Assembly: GCA_964584775.1 (NCBI GenBank)
Contig: CAZPBC010000031.1
Coordinates: 1-23,416 of the forward strand
Direction: 5' to 3'
Length of the DNA stretch: 23,416 bases
Origin: CAZPBC01 sp964584775
GTDB lineage: Bacteria; Chlamydiota; Chlamydiia; Chlamydiales; SLFE01
Numbering within the stretch: position 1 is the stretch's first letter; every line of letters begins with the position of its first letter. A model generated the notes under the pieces. The model made no database searches, was not told where the DNA came from, and worked only from the letters and a program-made list of their open reading frames with translations. Positions 15,743-23,416 of the stretch are shown here, one piece after another. The position numbers were made by a program, and so were the translations under genes.

Positions 15743-16975
15743 CTAAGCTTCGCTCAACTCTTGGGTGTAGGTCAGCTGGCTATTGTACTGCTCGAGGTCA
15801 AGCTCACCCTCTTGCTGGGCGATGACGACTGCAATGACCGCGTCACCAACGCTGTTGATGAGAGCAGAAGCCATCTCACGGATCCGGTCGATTCCAGCGA
15901 GAAGAGCGAGCCCTTCTAGGGGAAGACCGACAGAAGAGAGGACCGCGGAGAGCATGATAAAGCCCGACCCGGGGATCCCAGCTGCACCCACTGCTGAGAA
16001 AACGGCTGTCACAACGATCGTGACGAGGCTGTAGAGGTCAAGGTGGATGCCGTAGGCGTTAGAAATAAAGATGGCGCTCATGGCCTGATAGATGGCTGCA
16101 CCGGCCATGTTCACAGTTGAGCCGAGTGGTAAGACAAAACCGGAGATGCTTCTTGAAACACCGAGGTTTTCTTGCACCGCGCTCATCGAAACAGGAAGCG
16201 CTGCTGAACTTGAGCAGGTCGTGAAAGCAACTGCCATCACATCACGGATTCCTTTAAAGAAGGGACGTGGGCTCAAGTTTCCGACAAAATAGAGGAGTCC
16301 AACAAAGACAACACCAAGGTGCAGCGCACAGACGCCGTAGTAAAGGAAGAGGAATTTCCCTAGAGGGATCAACACCTCCGCACCAAAAGTCCCGGCGACC
16401 CAACCCATGATCACAAAGACACCGATCGGAGAGAATTCCATCACAATCGAGGTCATCTTATACATGACATCCGCGAGCGACTCTAAGAATTCTTGGATCG
16501 GACGCGCTTTCTTACCAGCAAAGTTGATCGAGAGACCGAGGAAAACGGAGAAGATGATCACTTGGAGCACATCTCCCTTTACAAGAGATTGGATCGGATT
16601 CTTAGGGATGATCGAAATCAGGATCTCTTTGAGTCCTGGTGTATCGATGGCAGTGAACGTTTCAGGAGTGGGTAATCCCATTCCATTTCCAAGAGCAAAG
16701 AAGGTTCCAAATGAGAGGCCCAGGCAGATCGCAATCAGTGTGTTCACCAAGTAATAAGAGAGCGTTTTGAGGCCGACACGTCCCAGCTTTTTGGGGTCGT
16801 GGATACTCGTGATCCCGACGGTCATCGAAGAGAGGATGAGCGGGAGGATGATCATATTGATAAGATTGAGGAAGAGGGTTCCGAGCGGCTTGAGCACTTC
16901 GACTTTTGGGCCGAGGATCAGTCCGAGAACGACACCTAGGAATAGAGCGATGAATATCTTGACCCAGAGCTTCAT
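15743..16975 (-). CDS. Dicarboxylate/amino acid:cation symporter (DAACS), copy 1
   Basis: This 410-residue inner-membrane protein has the glutamate-transporter fold: about eight membrane helices, the Ser-rich re-entrant loop CSSSAALPVS near 254-263, the helix-7 motif at 289-293 and the AAGIPGSG loop near 331-338. The helix-7 motif is NMAGA instead of NMDGT, as in the serine/threonine transporter SstT. In helix 8 Asp363, Glu367 and Asn374 line up with Asp390, Asp394 and Asn401 of GltPh. The position of GltPh Arg397, which holds the side-chain carboxylate of aspartate, is Ser370, and Thr398 is Ala371. A neutral amino acid is therefore a more likely substrate than glutamate. Its ATG overlaps the stop of copy 2 (ATGA). 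It is last in the operon. Confidence 0.92.
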   Translation of the reverse strand: MKLWVKIFIALFLGVVLGLILGPKVEVLKPLGTLFLNLINMIILPLILSSMTVGITSIHDPKKLGRVGLKTLSYYLVNTLIAICLGLSFGTFFALGNGMGLPTPETFTAIDTPGLKEILISIIPKNPIQSLVKGDVLQVIIFSVFLGLSINFAGKKARPIQEFLESLADVMYKMTSIVMEFSPIGVFVIMGWVAGTFGAEVLIPLGKFLFLYYGVCALHLGVVFVGLLYFVGNLSPRPFFKGIRDVMAVAFTTCSSSAALPVSMSAVQENLGVSRSISGFVLPLGSTVNMAGAAIYQAMSAIFISNAYGIHLDLYSLVTIVVTAVFSAVGAAGIPGSGFIMLSAVLSSVGLPLEGLALLAGIDRIREMASALINSVGDAVIAVVIAQQEGELDLEQYNSQLTYTQELSEA

Positions 16976-18204
16976 ATTTCACTTCCCTCCCATAAGATTT
17001 CTTCCTCGTCGTAGTAGGTCGGAAGAGAAATCTCGTTTTCCTGTCTTGCAATAATCAGAGCCACAATTGCATCTCCGAGGACATTGAGGATCGTGCCTCC
17101 CATCTCACGGAGGCGGTCAATTCCAGCAAGAAGAGCAATTCCTTCTAGAGGAAGCCCAACAGAGCTGAGAACCACTGTTAGCATGATCAATCCCGACCCA
17201 GGGATTCCCGCCGCACCGATCGCAGAGAGTACAGCAGTGAAAACAATCGTCAAAAGGCTAACAATATCGAGATGGATGCCATAAGCATTCGAGATAAAGA
17301 TCGCACTCATCGCTTGGTAGATGGCAGCCCCTGCCATATTGATCGTGGATCCAAGCGGCATCACAAAGCCGGTGATATTCTTCGACACTCCGAGGTTATC
17401 CTGAACCGACTCCATCGAAAGCGGAAGGCTCGCTGCACTTGAACAGGTGGAGAAAGCCATGAGCGCGGCATCGCGCATTCCTTTAAAGAAAGGAAGAGGC
17501 TTGAGTTTCGCGAGGTAGCGGATCGCTAGGATAAAGACCACACCCAGTTGGACCGCACAAGCGATGTAGTAAACGATTAAAAACTTCATCAACGGAAGGA
17601 GGACTTTAGAACCAAAGCTTCCTGAAACCCACACCATGATCGCAAAGACTCCAATCGGAGAAAATTCCATGACGATGTCGGTCATCTTCATCATGACGTC
17701 AGCAAGTGATTCCATCCATTCGCGTAGGACCTGCGCTTTACTCCCCGCCATATTGATCGCAAGGCCGATAAAAATCCCAAAAATGATGACTTGAAGGATA
17801 TCGCCTCTCGCCATGCTGGCTAGGGGGTTTTTCGGAATGAGCGAAAGGAAAAGATCGGATAGAGAGGGGGTTTGAATGGTTGTGAGCTCATTACTGAGCG
17901 TGAGGTTCAAGTTCGTCCCTAACCCAAATAGTTTTCCTAAGATGATCGCAAGAGTGATCGCAATCACCGTATTGCAGAGGTAATACAGAAGCGTCCTTCC
18001 ACCCACGCGGCCGAGCTTCTTCGGATCGTGGATGCTGGTGACTCCCATCGTGACCGAGGCAAAAACAAGGGGGACAATCAACATCTGGATCAGCGAAAGG
18101 AACATCTCCCCTACCGGATGGAGAATCGGAACCAGCTTCGGAAAGCTGAGGCCTGTTGCCACTCCCAAGATGAGGGCGATCATGATTTTTCTCCAAAGAC
18201 TCAT
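16972..18204 (-). CDS. Dicarboxylate/amino acid:cation symporter (DAACS), copy 2
   Basis: This 410-residue paralogue of its two neighbours is closest to copy 1: both have NMAGAAIYQAMSAIF in helix 7 and GIHLD after it. The re-entrant loop is CSSAASLPLS. In helix 8 the aligned residues are Asp363, Glu367, Gly370 (in place of the substrate-binding Arg397 of GltPh), Thr371 and Asn374. Loss of the arginine again argues against acidic substrates. GAGGTG provides a ribosome binding site within the end of copy 3, whose stop lies two bases before this ATG. The C-terminal tail is acidic (DEEE) and differs most among the copies. Confidence 0.92.
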   Translation of the reverse strand: MSLWRKIMIALILGVATGLSFPKLVPILHPVGEMFLSLIQMLIVPLVFASVTMGVTSIHDPKKLGRVGGRTLLYYLCNTVIAITLAIILGKLFGLGTNLNLTLSNELTTIQTPSLSDLFLSLIPKNPLASMARGDILQVIIFGIFIGLAINMAGSKAQVLREWMESLADVMMKMTDIVMEFSPIGVFAIMVWVSGSFGSKVLLPLMKFLIVYYIACAVQLGVVFILAIRYLAKLKPLPFFKGMRDAALMAFSTCSSAASLPLSMESVQDNLGVSKNITGFVMPLGSTINMAGAAIYQAMSAIFISNAYGIHLDIVSLLTIVFTAVLSAIGAAGIPGSGLIMLTVVLSSVGLPLEGIALLAGIDRLREMGGTILNVLGDAIVALIIARQENEISLPTYYDEEEILWEGSEI

Positions 18205-18206
18205 GA

Positions 18207-19436
18207 TTACACCTCACTTCCTTCTAACAAGGGCTCACCCTCGTGATTATAACACTCGATATCCATCTCCCCTTCTTGCTTCGCAATGACCACAGCAACC
18301 ACCGCATCCCCTGCGACGTTCAAGAGCGTTCCAATCATGTCACGGAGGCGGTCGATCCCTGCTAGGATGGCAATTCCATCGAGTGGGAGACCTGCGGAAG
18401 AGAGGACAGCAGAAAGCATGATGAGTCCAGAGCCTGGAATCCCGGCCGTCCCCACGGCAGAAAGCGAAGCGGTGATCATCACCATCGACAGCGCTGTCCA
18501 GCTGAGTTCAATGCCATAAGCATGGGAAACAAAGATTGCACTCATTGCTTGAAAGAGCGCAGTTCCGTTCATGTTCACGGTGGAACCGAGCGGAAGAACA
18601 AAACTTGAAATACTTTTAGAGACGCCGAGGTTGCTCTCCACGCAGCGCATCGAAACAGGAAGGGCCGCCGAGCTAGAACCTGTCGAGAAAGCGACGAGAA
18701 GCGCATCGCTGATCCCCTTAAAGAAGGGAAGCGGTTTCAGTCCTGCCATCCGCAGGATACTCACCATCACAATCAGTAAGAATAGAACGCAGGTGATGTA
18801 AAAAATCACCACAAACTTCATCAGGGGCAAGATCACTTCCAGTCCGAACGAACCAGCGACCCAGGCCATGATCGCAAAGACACCGATCGGAGAAAACTCC
18901 ATCACCATGCCTGTCACCTTGTACATCACTTCCGCAAGAGACTGCATCACATCATAGACAGGGCGTCCACGGTCACCAGCAAGGCTGATCGAAAATCCGA
19001 GGAAAAGAGAGAACACTATGATCTGTAGAACATGTCCCTCTGCCATCGAAAGGAAGGGATTTTTCGGAACAAGAGAGAGAACGATATCAGAAAGAGAGGT
19101 GGTCGGCACAGAGAGAGCTGTTTTAGCAGAGGTGAGTTGAAGGCCACCGCCCAGTGAAAAGAATTTTGCGACAATGAGTCCGACAGAGACAGCGAGCAGC
19201 GTCGTCAGGAAGTAGTAGAGCAAGGTTTTGAATCCGACACGTCCAATTTTCTTGGGATCGTGGATACTCGCAACACCCGTGGTCATCGAAGTGAGAACAA
19301 GAGGGGTGATAATCATGCTGATCAACGAGATAAAAGCGGTCCCTACCGGTTTGAGAAAGGTCGCTTTCTCACCGAGGAGTAAACCAAAGAGGACGCCCGC
19401 TACCATGGCGATTAAGACTTTCATCCAGAGCTTCAT
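18207..19436 (-). CDS. Dicarboxylate/amino acid:cation symporter (DAACS), copy 3
   Basis: This 409-residue member of the tandem trio is the one nearest lpxK. The helix-7 motif is NMNGT (288-292), closer to the classical NMDGT than that of the other two. Helix 8 has Asp362, Asp366, Gly369, Thr370, Asn373 and Asp377, so only the Arg397 equivalent (Gly369) is missing from the GltPh set. The Ser-rich loop is GSSSAALPVS and the second loop TAGIPGSG. The start overlaps the lpxK stop by four bases (ATGA), so translation is coupled. A sodium- or proton-driven importer of a neutral amino acid is the best guess from these residues. Confidence 0.92.
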   Translation of the reverse strand: MKLWMKVLIAMVAGVLFGLLLGEKATFLKPVGTAFISLISMIITPLVLTSMTTGVASIHDPKKIGRVGFKTLLYYFLTTLLAVSVGLIVAKFFSLGGGLQLTSAKTALSVPTTSLSDIVLSLVPKNPFLSMAEGHVLQIIVFSLFLGFSISLAGDRGRPVYDVMQSLAEVMYKVTGMVMEFSPIGVFAIMAWVAGSFGLEVILPLMKFVVIFYITCVLFLLIVMVSILRMAGLKPLPFFKGISDALLVAFSTGSSSAALPVSMRCVESNLGVSKSISSFVLPLGSTVNMNGTALFQAMSAIFVSHAYGIELSWTALSMVMITASLSAVGTAGIPGSGLIMLSAVLSSAGLPLDGIAILAGIDRLRDMIGTLLNVAGDAVVAVVIAKQEGEMDIECYNHEGEPLLEGSEV

Positions 19437-20545
19437 AAATGCTCCACCTTTTCTTCAATCGCTTCGATCAGCTGATTTAAAGTTTCTTCGCCATGCACGA
19501 CTTCCATCTTCGTTTCGACAATGCCAATCGGAAGAGCCAGCATAGGAGTTTCATAAAATTTGACCGCATCCTTCTCTGTCGTCAGCAGCATCGTAGCTCC
19601 TGCCTCTTTCGCACGCTTCGAAAAGCGAAAAAGCTTCTCTTCAGAGGGAAGGGTATGGTTGGCATAGTTGTATTCACTAACCACCTCTACGCCTGTCGAC
19701 TTCACGAGAGAGTGAAAACGCTCAGGCTTTGCTATACCGGAAAAAAGAGCGACTTTCTGATACTCTTCTAGTTCGATCTCGCCACCCGCAAAATCAACAA
19801 CACGATCTAAAACGGTACGTACGCCTATCAAGGGAGCATCAGTAAAAGGGCGGACTCGCTGTTCGACCGTCTCAAGCTGCTCAGAGTGTCCTTCAACAAG
19901 GTTCACCACCAGGTGTGATGCACGTCTTAAAGTCGTCGGGCAGTCGCGTAAGAAACCAAGCGGCACAAAGAGACCATCCCCTGTTGGATTGACCGAATCT
20001 AGAAGGACAATATCGAGATCTCGTTCCACTTTGCGGTGCTGCAATCCATCTTCGAGTAGTAGGATCTTTGTCTCGTGTTGAGAAGCAAGGATTGCAGATT
20101 GGATCCGGTTTTTTCCGACAAAGACATAGGCTGCCGGGACTTTCTTTGAAAGGAGGTAAGCTTCGTCTCCCCCTTGGCTAGGCGTGAGCTTAGGTCCCTC
20201 TCCAAGGCTCATCACTAAAGGTCCTTTCGAGTGCTCAGCAGCACTGCGGTACCCTCGAGCGATCACAGCGGTTCGGTAACGGTCTGCAAAGCGTTTAGCA
20301 AGGAGGATTGAGAGAGGTGTTTTACCGGTCCCGCCTGCTGAAATGTTGCCGACGCTGATGACAACAGACCCAGGAGGACTGTAGCGCTTGAAAAAGCGGG
20401 TGTCGTAACCCCAGTTTCTCGCCTTGACGAGCCACTTGTAGGCCACGCTGACAGGGGTCAGCAGAGTGCAGACGATCTGACTCCAAAGAGAGCGGTTCTT
20501 TGGGTCTGTCCACCTCAAGATAGCTGTTTCAAGAAACGAAAACAC
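19433..20545 (-). CDS. lpxK: Tetraacyldisaccharide 4'-kinase
   Basis: LpxK phosphorylates the 4' position of the disaccharide lipid A precursor at the inner face of the cytoplasmic membrane. The 370-residue product has a hydrophobic N-terminal helix (about 23-40), the P-loop GNISAGGTGKTP at 66-77, ARGYRS near 96-101, GDEAYLL near 126, and the family signature DGLQHRK at 166-172. The start is a GTG with an in-frame TAA directly before it, so no earlier start is possible. No clear Shine-Dalgarno is seen. It leads the run of three symporters, overlapping the first by four bases. Linking an essential lipid A step to nutrient import would tie envelope synthesis to supply, which is inference. Confidence 0.95.
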   Translation of the reverse strand: MFSFLETAILRWTDPKNRSLWSQIVCTLLTPVSVAYKWLVKARNWGYDTRFFKRYSPPGSVVISVGNISAGGTGKTPLSILLAKRFADRYRTAVIARGYRSAAEHSKGPLVMSLGEGPKLTPSQGGDEAYLLSKKVPAAYVFVGKNRIQSAILASQHETKILLLEDGLQHRKVERDLDIVLLDSVNPTGDGLFVPLGFLRDCPTTLRRASHLVVNLVEGHSEQLETVEQRVRPFTDAPLIGVRTVLDRVVDFAGGEIELEEYQKVALFSGIAKPERFHSLVKSTGVEVVSEYNYANHTLPSEEKLFRFSKRAKEAGATMLLTTEKDAVKFYETPMLALPIGIVETKMEVVHGEETLNQLIEAIEEKVEHL

Positions 20546-20585
20546 TTACAATTTAACCCGGTAATGTTAGTAATATTAAAATAAT

Positions 20586-20614
20586 ATTTTACCAAATTAT
20601 AGCTTTTTTGTAAA
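20586..20614 (-). promoter_or_regulatory. Promoter of the lpxK-symporter operon
   Basis: On the minus strand TTTACA (20614-20609) and TAAAAT (20591-20586) are 17 bases apart, matching the consensus in 10 of 12 positions. Transcription would begin near 20579, about 34 bases before the GTG of lpxK. It lies in the AT-rich gap after gmhA, so lpxK can be expressed apart from gmhA. Confidence 0.6.
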
Positions 20615-20620
20615 GAATTA

Positions 20621-21217
20621 TTAATTCTTCTTAAATAGCTGATTTTCAAGCAATTCAATGATTGCATGGATCGCGGCCATATGGGCCTCTTGAATCGGTC
20701 CTGAGCCTGAAAAGCCCTTAATATGGAGCTCAAGGTCAGATTTCCCCTTCAAAACACCCCCCTCCTTACCGAGGAAGGCCACCGTGGTCATCCCCAGCTC
20801 TTTGGCCTTCTTAAAGGCCAAAACGAGGTTGGGAGAGTTTCCGGAGGTGGTCAGGCCAACAAAGAGGTCTCCAGGCTTTCCATAGGCTTCAACCCCTCTA
20901 GAAAAGACCTGCTCAAAACCCACGTCATTGCCCACACAGGTCAGGTGTCCGGGCTCTGAGAGCGAAATGGCAGGTAGAGCACGCCGTTTCTCTTTGAAAA
21001 AACCGGTCAGCTCCTCTGCAAAATGCGAGGCATCACAGAGGCTGCCGCCATTTCCTGCAACGATGAGCTTATTTCCGTTTAAAAAGGTTTGTGCTAGGAG
21101 ATCAGCCATTTCAAGGATAAAACGCTGATTCACGGGTTCACGCAGCTGCTCTACAGCGCGTACGGAGTCCTCCAGGATTCTGGAAAGCTCCTCTTCTAGG
21201 GGAACTGTCTCTAACAT
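20621..21217 (-). CDS. gmhA: Phosphoheptose isomerase
   Basis: GmhA turns sedoheptulose 7-phosphate into D-glycero-D-manno-heptose 7-phosphate, the first step to ADP-heptose. The 198-residue length is typical. The SIS-fold motifs are GNGGSLCDASHFAEEL at 55-70 and TTSGNS at 123-128. The zinc ligands of the E. coli enzyme (His61, Glu65, Gln172, His180) match His65, Glu69, Gln176 and His184 with the same spacing. No good ribosome binding site is seen before the ATG. It follows the 389-residue membrane gene by 39 bases and is probably cotranscribed with it. A related SIS-family isomerase cannot be fully excluded, but the zinc set supports GmhA. Confidence 0.92.
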   Translation of the reverse strand: MLETVPLEEELSRILEDSVRAVEQLREPVNQRFILEMADLLAQTFLNGNKLIVAGNGGSLCDASHFAEELTGFFKEKRRALPAISLSEPGHLTCVGNDVGFEQVFSRGVEAYGKPGDLFVGLTTSGNSPNLVLAFKKAKELGMTTVAFLGKEGGVLKGKSDLELHIKGFSGSGPIQEAHMAAIHAIIELLENQLFKKN

Positions 21218-21256
21218 GCGAGGCAGTTTATCATTGAAAAGGGATTAATCGCAAAA

Positions 21257-22426
21257 TCAGGGCTGAGCTTCAACAGGGGCCTCGGCGGCCTCTTTCTGAG
21301 TGTACCCTGGGATATTAGGCACTGACTGAAGAACAGCCTGAAGTGCCTCAAACTCAGCGAGAACACGGTCAAGCTCTTGGAGGATCGCTTCCCGGTCCTT
21401 AAAGCCTTTCATCGGCTCGACAAGAGACTTGAGCTCATGGAAGGGATGTGTAAGCATCGGAACAGGGCGGTTTTTATCCTGTTTGAAGGCCTCTTGAGCC
21501 ATCAACTCCAAGTGGGTGATGACACCCATCAGAGTGATCCCCAGCCCTTTTTGCTGCAGCTCAGGGGTGCGCAGCATTTGCTTACCCATCTCAAAGAGCT
21601 GGATCGAGAGCTGGTCGGTGACGCCGTAGAGTTCTTGGTCCGCGGCAAGCTCAAAGAACTTAGCGAGGAAGTGGAAGTTGATGCGTGTGTGCTCTGCATT
21701 GTGCTTCGTGACTGGCTCCAAAAGCTTCACCACACTGAGGGAGGCGCGGCCTGCAATGACCTCAAGACGCTCTTCAACAGCTTGAGAATAGATCATCTCC
21801 AGCCTCTGCAGGAGAGTGACAAGGAGGTAGTTCATCGACTCTTCATTGAGAGAGGTGCGCTGCTCAAACAGCTCTGTGCCGAGCTTCTCTAAAGACTCCA
21901 CCACCTGGAGGCTTAAACCCACGCTACGCTGAAAGAGCCCTTTCAGCCCAATCTCGGCAATGGCATCGACACTCTGCCTCAAACCCAGCTGGTCGTTGCT
22001 CTTGAAACACTTCACCGCTTCCTTTTCAAAGACCTCAATCAAGTGAGTGGGATCGAGATAGCGCTGCTGACGTGTGGTGTACATGTAAGCCGCGTCGATC
22101 GCCACCCCTAACCACAAAAACCAGAGGAGGAAGAGCGCTGTGAGGTTGAAGAGCGCGACGGCGAACGAAAAGAGGATAAAGCCCGCAAAGATCCAGGTAT
22201 AGAGCTTGAGGATCTTATCTCTCTGCACAGCACGTATCGCAAGAGAGGTGCTCTCGACCACGGAAGACTGGGCTCCCGAGGAGATCAGAGCTCGAATTAA
22301 GGGAGTGACAAACAAAAAAAGCCCACCGGCAACCAGGGCCGCCGTAGGAAAATAGGTCTCCAGTTGAGGGACCTCAAAGAAGTAAAAGATGAACATAAGC
22401 AGGACTGTAAGTGGTGTGGCTATCAT
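21257..22426 (-). CDS. Membrane protein with large helical cytoplasmic domain
   Basis: This 389-residue protein is unassigned. Hydrophobic segments are at about 4-18, 26-48, 76-92 and 96-115, giving four membrane passes or two hairpins. From residue 120 to the end it is soluble and helical, with regular leucine heptad-like runs and no catalytic motif that I can see. The tail is Ala/Glu/Pro-rich (EAAEAPVEAQP). There is no recognisable ribosome binding site before the ATG at 22426. It lies between a hydrophobic hypothetical (50 bases upstream) and gmhA (39 bases downstream) on the same strand. It may be a conserved chlamydial membrane protein. Confidence 0.78.
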   Translation of the reverse strand: MIATPLTVLLMFIFYFFEVPQLETYFPTAALVAGGLFLFVTPLIRALISSGAQSSVVESTSLAIRAVQRDKILKLYTWIFAGFILFSFAVALFNLTALFLLWFLWLGVAIDAAYMYTTRQQRYLDPTHLIEVFEKEAVKCFKSNDQLGLRQSVDAIAEIGLKGLFQRSVGLSLQVVESLEKLGTELFEQRTSLNEESMNYLLVTLLQRLEMIYSQAVEERLEVIAGRASLSVVKLLEPVTKHNAEHTRINFHFLAKFFELAADQELYGVTDQLSIQLFEMGKQMLRTPELQQKGLGITLMGVITHLELMAQEAFKQDKNRPVPMLTHPFHELKSLVEPMKGFKDREAILQELDRVLAEFEALQAVLQSVPNIPGYTQKEAAEAPVEAQP

Positions 22427-22476
22427 AAAAATTCATATTATGAAATTTAGTGATACCACACCATGAAAAAGTCGAC

Positions 22477-23259
22477 TTACACGGCGAATGTCGCTGAAGC
22501 CTCACTTGGATTGACTTGGCGACCAGGGTTGAAAATCCCCTGTCCGACGCCTATGATCAGGTTGACGATCGCAGAGAGGGCCGCATGTGGAGTAGCCGCT
22601 CCAGTGATTCCCATCACAGCACCCGTCAAGATCGACGCGCCTAGCTTTCGAGCCGTATCTTCTTTCCAGTTCAGAGTCTCAGAGTTTCTCAGCTTCGCAA
22701 TCAATGGTCCGAGAGCTTTCGTGAATAGGGTCGAAACAACAGAAGCGGACGCCGCCGTTGCCGCTGAGAAAAGGTTCGCACCGATCAGGGTCGGAAAAGC
22801 GGTATAGGCAAGGGCCATCGCCATCGAAACTCCGACACCGGTCAGGATATTGCCCTTCTCACAGCCGTTTAAACGGGGCCAAACGACAGACGCAACTAGA
22901 CCCGCAACGAGCGCCACCGGGAGATTTCCCCCTGTAAGAACCGCTCCCATAGCCATTCCTAAAAGACCTGCTTTGAAGCCACTCGACTGCCTTGTCTCTT
23001 CACTGAAGTTACCAAGAGCCTCACCCGCAGTATCTTGGATATGCTCAACGCCATCAGCAGTTTTCTCTTGGACATATTTCCATGCATGGCCAGCATGTTG
23101 TACTATCTCACTTGCAAACTCACCCCCAACTTCTTTTGCCGTCTCAACAACATCTTGAACCGTAACACCGCTTTCCCGGGCAATCGTTTGAGCTGCATCT
23201 GCAAGCTGAGCCATTTTTGATCTCGGATCAACATCAACACCACTAATTTTAGGATCCAT
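22477..23259 (-). CDS. Hypothetical protein with amphipathic helices and hydrophobic core
   Basis: This 260-residue protein has two parts. Residues 15-90 are strongly amphipathic helices with an 11-residue-like periodicity (AKEVGGEFASEIVQHAGHA, then YVQEKTADGVEHIQDTAGEA), resembling LEA or apolipoprotein-type segments. Residues 95-128, 136-188 and 207-243 are Gly/Ala/Val-rich hydrophobic stretches broken by short loops, which could form several membrane helices. There is no signal peptide. GAGG lies about eight bases before the ATG. The combination resembles inclusion-membrane or pore-type secreted proteins of Chlamydiae in outline only. It may head the gene run that ends in gmhA. Confidence 0.75.
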   Translation of the reverse strand: MDPKISGVDVDPRSKMAQLADAAQTIARESGVTVQDVVETAKEVGGEFASEIVQHAGHAWKYVQEKTADGVEHIQDTAGEALGNFSEETRQSSGFKAGLLGMAMGAVLTGGNLPVALVAGLVASVVWPRLNGCEKGNILTGVGVSMAMALAYTAFPTLIGANLFSAATAASASVVSTLFTKALGPLIAKLRNSETLNWKEDTARKLGASILTGAVMGITGAATPHAALSAIVNLIIGVGQGIFNPGRQVNPSEASATFAV

Positions 23260-23416
23260 ATAAAAAACCTCTTATTTTATTTTAACTATCAATAATCATA
23301 ACCAAAAATAATTAAGATTATATTAATAGTGATTTTTAAAATTAAAACTGTACAATCTCGACTAAAGAGCCTTCAAACTCTTGACAAATAAGGGCTAGAG
23401 ATGGTAAGTTAAATAA
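23260..23416. other. AT-rich upstream region at right edge
   Basis: The last 157 bases hold no coding frame. They include the upstream region of the 260-residue gene. A plus-strand TTGACA is present at 23381-23386 but has no good -10 box before the window ends. Confidence 0.5.

Noticed and set aside
23381..23416. Plus-strand TTGACA as a promoter at the right edge
   Set aside because: No acceptable -10 box at 16-19 bases, and the downstream gene is not in the window.

Overview
The window is very likely chromosomal DNA of an environmental (amoeba- or arthropod-associated) member of the Chlamydiota. This is an inference from gene content; no 16S rRNA or other marker is present. The supporting signs are a bacterial SNF2 helicase of chlamydial size, lipooligosaccharide genes (kdsD, lpxK, gmhA), tandem dicarboxylate/amino-acid:cation symporters, and a set of leucine-rich-repeat, ankyrin and bipartite hydrophobic proteins of the kind intracellular bacteria deliver to host cells. 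A long-form isocitrate dehydrogenase and a phosphoheptose isomerase point away from the reduced pathogenic genus Chlamydia, which lacks icd and makes a heptose-free LOS. No tRNA, rRNA, CRISPR array, IS element or integrase was seen.

Layout. 1-766 (-): the N-terminal part of a leucine-rich-repeat protein running off the left edge, coded by a 63-bp tandem DNA repeat. 774-889: a striking 33/34-nt inverted repeat. 892-2367 (-): cbrC, an arginine-rich hypothetical and a small proline/lysine-rich protein, with a clear terminator between the last two. 2452-7215 (-): an ald-snf2 pair whose stop and start codons touch. 7216-7410: an AT-rich divergent intergenic region with palindromes. 7411-8931 (+): a very acidic protein with about five SH3/Tudor-like beta units and one hydrophobic segment. 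8943-9935 (-) kdsD and 9969-11402 (+) icd are divergent. 11399-13449 (-): two translationally coupled membrane proteins of unknown function. 13666-14484 (+): an ankyrin protein with a near-consensus promoter and a strong terminator. 14780-15628 (-): an all-helical hypothetical with its own promoter. 15743-20545 (-): lpxK followed by three paralogous symporters, all overlapping or nearly touching. 20621-21217 (-): gmhA. 21257-22426 and 22477-23259 (-): two membrane-associated hypotheticals.

Together the recognisable genes cover outer-envelope sugar and lipid A synthesis (kdsD, gmhA, lpxK), amino-acid acquisition and use (three symporters, alanine dehydrogenase), the TCA cycle (icd) and chromatin or transcription remodelling (SNF2). 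Between them lie lineage-specific proteins that are candidate secreted effectors or inclusion-membrane proteins. The most unusual items are the acidic beta-repeat protein, the three symporters that have lost the arginine that holds acidic substrates, and the long inverted repeat that could mask the ribosome binding site of the LRR gene.
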